Below are positions 6,336-8,459 of a stretch of 8,459 nt of DNA, piece by piece; within the stretch, counting starts at the first letter, position 1, and the number at the start of each line of letters is the position of its first letter. Source of the stretch: Candidatus Solibacter sp. (GTDB taxonomy: Bacteria; Acidobacteriota; Terriglobia; Bryobacterales; Bryobacteraceae); assembly GCA_017883345.1 (NCBI GenBank), contig JADGNT010000185.1:1-8459 (forward strand). Reading direction: 5' to 3'. The notes below the pieces were generated by a model. That model searched no databases. It was not told the origin of the DNA and saw only the letters and a program-made list of their open reading frames with translations. A program made the position numbers and the translations under genes.

Positions 6336-6550
6336 CTATGGTGGCATACGGAACGTGTTTGGTGCGCCGGCGATACGCCGTACCCGATCTACACCCCACT
6401 TGGCCAACAGGATCCACTGCTCAGTTCGGCTTCCGTCATCAACGAGACCAGTAGATCCCGGTTCCGCATCAGTGGCAGGTAAAGCTGCGCCCGGCTGTCG
6501 TTCTTGAGAAGAAACGAGACGACGTCGGTGTCAACTACGACGGGCGTCAT
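6336..6550 (-). pseudogene. VapC-like PIN toxin remnant (frameshifted, truncated)
   Basis: ATG 6550 begins MTPVVVDTDVVSFLLKNDS, the start of a PIN-domain ribonuclease with its first acidic motif (DTD, residues 7-9). It continues through LLVSLMTEAEL with the second acidic motif. The original frame then runs out at a stop soon after. Stepping back one base at about 6422 restores EQWILLAKWGVDRVRRI, the expected continuation of TEAELEQW in this family, so one base has been lost near 6420-6424. The restored frame ends at TAG 6336-6338 after about 71 residues with an unrelated-looking tail (AGAPNTFRMPP). A full VapC has about 130 residues, so the C-terminal acidic residues are missing and nuclease activity is not expected. 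It follows the antitoxin remnant with an ATGA overlap. A sequencing error could explain the frameshift but not the missing end. Confidence 0.75.
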
Positions 6551-6714
6551 GCGGCGCGATCGCTGCTGTCGTGCCCGCGCCACTCGTGAAGCGCCCTCGG
6601 AAAGTCCTCAATAGACTCTTCTTCCGGCCAGAAATCGCCTAACTGTTCGGCCGGGTCCGTGCGGAACTCCGTGCCCTGTTCAGCGACGAGTTCCTGAATC
6701 GTTACCCGCCGGCG
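6547..6714 (-). pseudogene. VapB-like antitoxin remnant without start codon
   Basis: The reverse frame encodes RRRVTIQELVAEQG and continues through DFWPEEESIEDFPRALHEWRGHD to TGA 6549-6547, which overlaps the vapC ATG (ATGA). That overlap and the acidic C-terminal stretch (PEEESIEDF, a toxin-binding style segment) identify it as the partner antitoxin. Upstream it is cut by in-frame TAG (6717-6715), and no ATG, GTG or TTG lies in the remaining 55 codons near the expected start; a non-standard ATT start is possible but unlikely. Either the start was lost by recombination near 6715 or it mutated. Family assignment is inferred from position and composition, not from a recognised DNA-binding fold. 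Confidence 0.6.
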
Positions 6715-6771
6715 CTAAAGCAAGACCCCGATCAATTGTGCATGGCATATCTCGCGTGATTCCCTGGTCGT

Positions 6772-7308
6772 ATGGTTTCCGACGGCTCCATCACGACCTT
6801 CTCCGGAATCCGCTTTTGGCCCCTGCTTCCGAACCCTGACGACATGGCCATCATGGATATCGCCCATGCTCTCGCTAACCATTGCCGCTTCGGAGGCCAC
6901 GCACGCGTGTTTTACAGCGTGGCCGAGCACTCGGTCCGTGTCAGGCAGGTTTGCGCGCCGGAAGACGCCCTTTGGGGACTGTTACACCATGCCAGCGAGG
7001 CCTTCCTCAGCGACGTTCCCGCGCCGCTGAAGGCACTCCCCGCCTTCGACGTGTACCGGGCGGCGGAGTGCGCCTTGCAACACATGATCGCTGCGCGGTT
7101 CGGCCTGCCTCCGGAGCAACCGGTCAGCATCACTGAAGCGGATAGAGCGATGCTTCGGATTGAGATGCGCGGCCTGTTACCCGCGCCCAGAGCGGACCGC
7201 TGGATGGTCCAGCTAGCGTTGACGGTCCCCGAACCGTGGTCACCATCGACCGCAGAGGCGTGGTTCCTCCGGAGGTTCCATGAACTCAGCGGGCCCAGTC
7301 GTGGCTGA
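6772..7308 (+). CDS. HD-domain phosphohydrolase-like protein, 178 aa, HD motif altered
   Basis: A small HD-superfamily protein of the type that starts TFSGIRFWPLLPNPDD, then DIAHALANHCRFGGH and YSVAEHSV. This is typical of the phosphohydrolases found in many bacteria and phages, related to YfbR-like nucleotidases. Metal-ligand candidates are H53 (AEHS), H72-H73 (LLHHASEAFL) and D124 (TEADRAML). The family has HD-ASEA here, so the catalytic Asp is replaced by His73 (CAT, one base from GAT). Length is about normal. ATG 6772 is chosen because an in-frame TGA lies at 6757 and the next residues fit the family; no ribosome site is visible. It stands alone between the TA remnant and a region of broken genes, so it may be losing function. 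No substrate is assigned. Confidence 0.8.
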   Translation: MVSDGSITTFSGIRFWPLLPNPDDMAIMDIAHALANHCRFGGHARVFYSVAEHSVRVRQVCAPEDALWGLLHHASEAFLSDVPAPLKALPAFDVYRAAECALQHMIAARFGLPPEQPVSITEADRAMLRIEMRGLLPAPRADRWMVQLALTVPEPWSPSTAEAWFLRRFHELSGPSRG

Positions 7309-7453
7309 GCAGTCCCTCTTCCATGCCGTGGCGGGATCGGCCCGGGTGGCTATTGAGTTTGAAACGCGCGAGAACGGCCCGTGTCGCGCCGGCCTGTTCC
7401 GTACTGCGGCCCGCCCGCGCAGCGGCGCCGCACCGAACAGCTTCAGTACATGA
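7280..7453 (+). CDS. Small ORF, 57 aa, unrecognised
   Basis: ATG 7280 has GGAGG 4 nt upstream (7271-7275) and overlaps the HD gene by 29 bp in another frame. The product contains FHAVAGSARVAIEFETREN. No signal peptide or motif was recognised. The ribosome site and start inside the end of the preceding gene argue for a coupled small gene, but the back half is Ala/Arg/Pro-rich, as expected of random GC-rich frames. It ends at TGA 7451-7453, overlapping the next small ORF's ATG. Confidence 0.3.
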   Translation: MNSAGPVVAEQSLFHAVAGSARVAIEFETRENGPCRAGLFRTAARPRSGAAPNSFST

Positions 7454-7569
7454 CTGGCGGAACTCGACACGTGGCCCGATCAGACCTGGACGACCTCTTA
7501 AACCCGGAGTTGTTAGTCCAACGACGAAATCAGTGGAACACTCCCAGGTTCCGGCCTCAGAGGTTGTGA
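7450..7569 (+). CDS. Tiny ORF, 39 aa, overlapping the previous stop
   Basis: ATG 7450 overlaps the preceding TGA as ATGA, the usual sign of coupling. The product reads MTGGTRHVARSDLDDLLNPE, then a Gln/Arg/Asn-rich tail ending at TGA 7567-7569, inside the first arm of the inverted repeat at 7562. No family is recognised, and chance is quite possible. Confidence 0.2.
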   Translation: MTGGTRHVARSDLDDLLNPELLVQRRNQWNTPRFRPQRL

Positions 7570-7636
7570 CAGTTGCCGGTTAAGAAACCGTTAGTTCTTT
7601 TCCTTCTTAGCTTTTTACCCTGAGGCTGTCACAACC
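7562..7636. repeat. 75-bp unit bounded by an 11-bp perfect inverted repeat
   Basis: GGTTGTGACAG (7562-7572) is the exact reverse complement of CTGTCACAACC (7626-7636), with 53 bp between. The inner part is A/T-richer than the surroundings (TTAAGAAACCG, CTTTTCCTTCTTAG). A second short pair, CCTCAG (7555-7560) and CTGAGG (7620-7625), accompanies the arms. This could be a tiny MITE-like element or a large transcription-end hairpin. The rest of 7454-7676 holds nothing else recognisable. Confidence 0.5.
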
Positions 7637-7676
7637 GCGTTGCGCCACAACGGAGCGTCCCGCCGACTTGGCAGCG

Positions 7677-7905
7677 CTACTCGGTCGCCGCCGGAATAGC
7701 AGGCGGAGGCGCGGCGGCTTTCCGCGGTCGCTTCGCGGCGCCCTGCCTCGCGGCCTTCCGTGAAGCCTTGACCGGCGCCTTCTTGGCAGCCGCTTTCTTT
7801 GAAGCTTTGGCGGCAGGTGCCTGCCGGGTCTTGGCCGCCTTGGCAGCTTCGGCTCGCGTGGTACCAATAGGTGTTCCCCGGCGCGCCGGTTTCCCATGGA
7901 GTACC
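7677..7905 (-). pseudogene. Lys/Ala-rich tail, 5'-truncated gene fragment
   Basis: The reverse frame ending at TAG 7679-7677 encodes a C-terminal tail beginning near GTPIGTTRAEAAKAAKTRQ and continuing as K/A/P-rich sequence resembling histone H1-like tails (AKASKKAAAKKAPVKASRK), ending PPPAIPAATE. Such tails bind DNA or RNA in bacterial histone-like proteins. The low-complexity part keeps consistent lysine and alanine codons, so it was probably coding. Upstream the frame runs on to 8144, but that half is antisense to a better forward gene and looks like shadow; no convincing start lies near 7905. The 5' part appears lost, so this is called a fragment. The boundary at 7905 is approximate. Confidence 0.4.
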
Positions 7906-7918
7906 CTTGAGTGACGCG

Positions 7919-7937
7919 GGCAGGTCGAGGACCTGCC
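7919..7937. repeat. Short hairpin upstream of the TPR-like pseudogene
   Basis: GGCAGGTC, loop GAG, GACCTGCC forms a perfect 8-bp stem 15 bp before ATG 7953. It resembles dispersed palindromes I recall from soil-bacterial genomes. It could hide the start region in a transcript or mark a recombination edge of the Lys-rich fragment. Confidence 0.4.
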
Positions 7938-7952
7938 TACGCGGACGTTCCC

Positions 7953-8397
7953 ATGGCCCACCGCAGTTTCCTCGGCGTCCTGTTTTTCGCATCGCTTCCC
8001 GCCGGGGCGCAGCCTTGCGAAGCTCCTTCCAACGTGGAAGCCGCGATTGAGGCTGCCACCCTTCCAACCGCGACATTTATGGGCCATCGGATCGCCGCGG
8101 CGAAGAAGGTCCGAGAGCAGTTCCCCGCGGACTACTTCGCGCACCGGTTCTATCCAGAACTATTCGTGAAGCAGGGGCTGTTTTCGCAGCCGGTACAGGA
8201 AGAGTACCGGGCGCTTCTGGATGCACATCCGGATCACCTTACCTACCTCGCGCCGTATCCGCACGTTGAAGGGTACCAACACACATGCAGCCATCAAGCT
8301 GCTGGACAGGACTCTGGAACGCCAGCCGGACGATGCGCAGCCGCGCTGGGTTCTACAGATCGCACTGGGAATTCAAGACGACCGCCGCTTGAGGTAA
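7953..8397 (+). pseudogene. Exported TPR-like protein, frameshifted
   Basis: ATG 7953 begins MAHRSFLGVLFFASLPAGAQ, a good signal peptide with likely cleavage after GAQ. The frame then gives AAIEAATLPTATFMGHRIAAA, KVREQFPADYFAHRFYPELF and QEEYRALLDAHPDHLTYLAPY, a helical pattern with PD/HP turns like TPR proteins. After about residue 103 this frame loses sense, while the +1 frame from 8263 reads TLKGTNTHAAIKLLDRTLE then RQPDDAQPRWVL, a clear TPR helix pair continuing the domain. One extra base near 8256-8263 explains both. The shifted frame stops at TAA 8395-8397, earlier than a full TPR domain would, so more decay or a second shift is likely. Bases 8398-8459 hold nothing I can assign. No ribosome site is visible. 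Confidence 0.7.
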
Positions 8398-8459
8398 CCC
8401 CGAAAGCGGCAGCGAGAACCAGCACGCCGTTAATGGTGCGCTCCAGCGAGGATCGGCGT

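Noticed and set aside
6422..6424. Programmed -1 frameshift in vapC.
   Set aside because: No slippery heptamer is visible and the C-terminus is missing, so decay is the simpler reading.
5013..6482. 489-aa forward ORF.
   Set aside because: Antisense to mtaB and the vapC remnant, with no motifs and shadow-type composition.
6389..6583. A 64-aa reverse protein taken as a complete gene.
   Set aside because: Its middle is a PIN-domain start and the family continuation lies in another frame; it is part of a broken vapC.
6715..6930. 71-aa reverse ORF as the missing 5' part of the antitoxin.
   Set aside because: It ends at TAA in a different frame from the antitoxin and lies antisense to the HD gene.
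7906..8144. N-terminal half of the 155-aa reverse ORF.
   Set aside because: The forward strand here encodes a signal peptide and TPR-like helices, so the reverse reading is shadow.

Overview
The window is GC-rich, with dense short-spaced genes, dispersed palindromic intergenic elements, and several exported proteins of a type common in soil Acidobacteriota. A Solibacter/Bryobacter-like acidobacterium is the best guess. This rests on protein style and repeat style alone, with no marker gene or database search behind it.

Left part (1-2613): the 3' end of a forward gene resembling PmoA/DUF6807 proteins runs up to 186. It converges on a reverse two-gene unit: a DUF3108 exported protein (1605-844) whose TGA overlaps the GTG start of an unrecognised 192-aa exported protein (847-269). 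A 60-bp divergent gap follows, then a forward ROK-family sugar kinase (1666-2613) with Asn at three usually different active-site positions.

Middle part (2605-6329): a reverse gene series consisting of mtaB (tRNA methylthiotransferase, 6329-5040), an exported TPR protein (4863-3988) and, 9 bp later, a MacB/FtsX-type ABC permease (3978-2779). Two copies of a 72-bp palindromic element (2605-2676 and 4915-4986) flank the TPR-permease pair. They differ at six positions, four of which form two fully compensated stem base pairs. Copy 1 overlaps the end of the ROK gene and supplies its last two codons and its stop.

Right part (6336-8459): an accessory, decaying region. It holds a vapBC-like toxin-antitoxin remnant (antitoxin without a start codon, PIN toxin with a 1-nt frameshift and no C-terminus) lying 6 nt upstream of mtaB. 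Next is a forward HD-type phosphohydrolase whose HD motif reads HH, then two tiny overlapping ORFs, a 75-bp unit bounded by an 11-bp inverted repeat, a reverse Lys/Ala-rich tail fragment, and a forward exported TPR-like gene broken by a 1-nt frameshift. No tRNA, rRNA, CRISPR array or intact transposase was found.

No complete new system is evident. The most notable items are the covarying 72-bp repeat pair, the stop-codon base inside copy 1, the Asn-substituted ROK kinase, and the cluster of broken genes next to mtaB.
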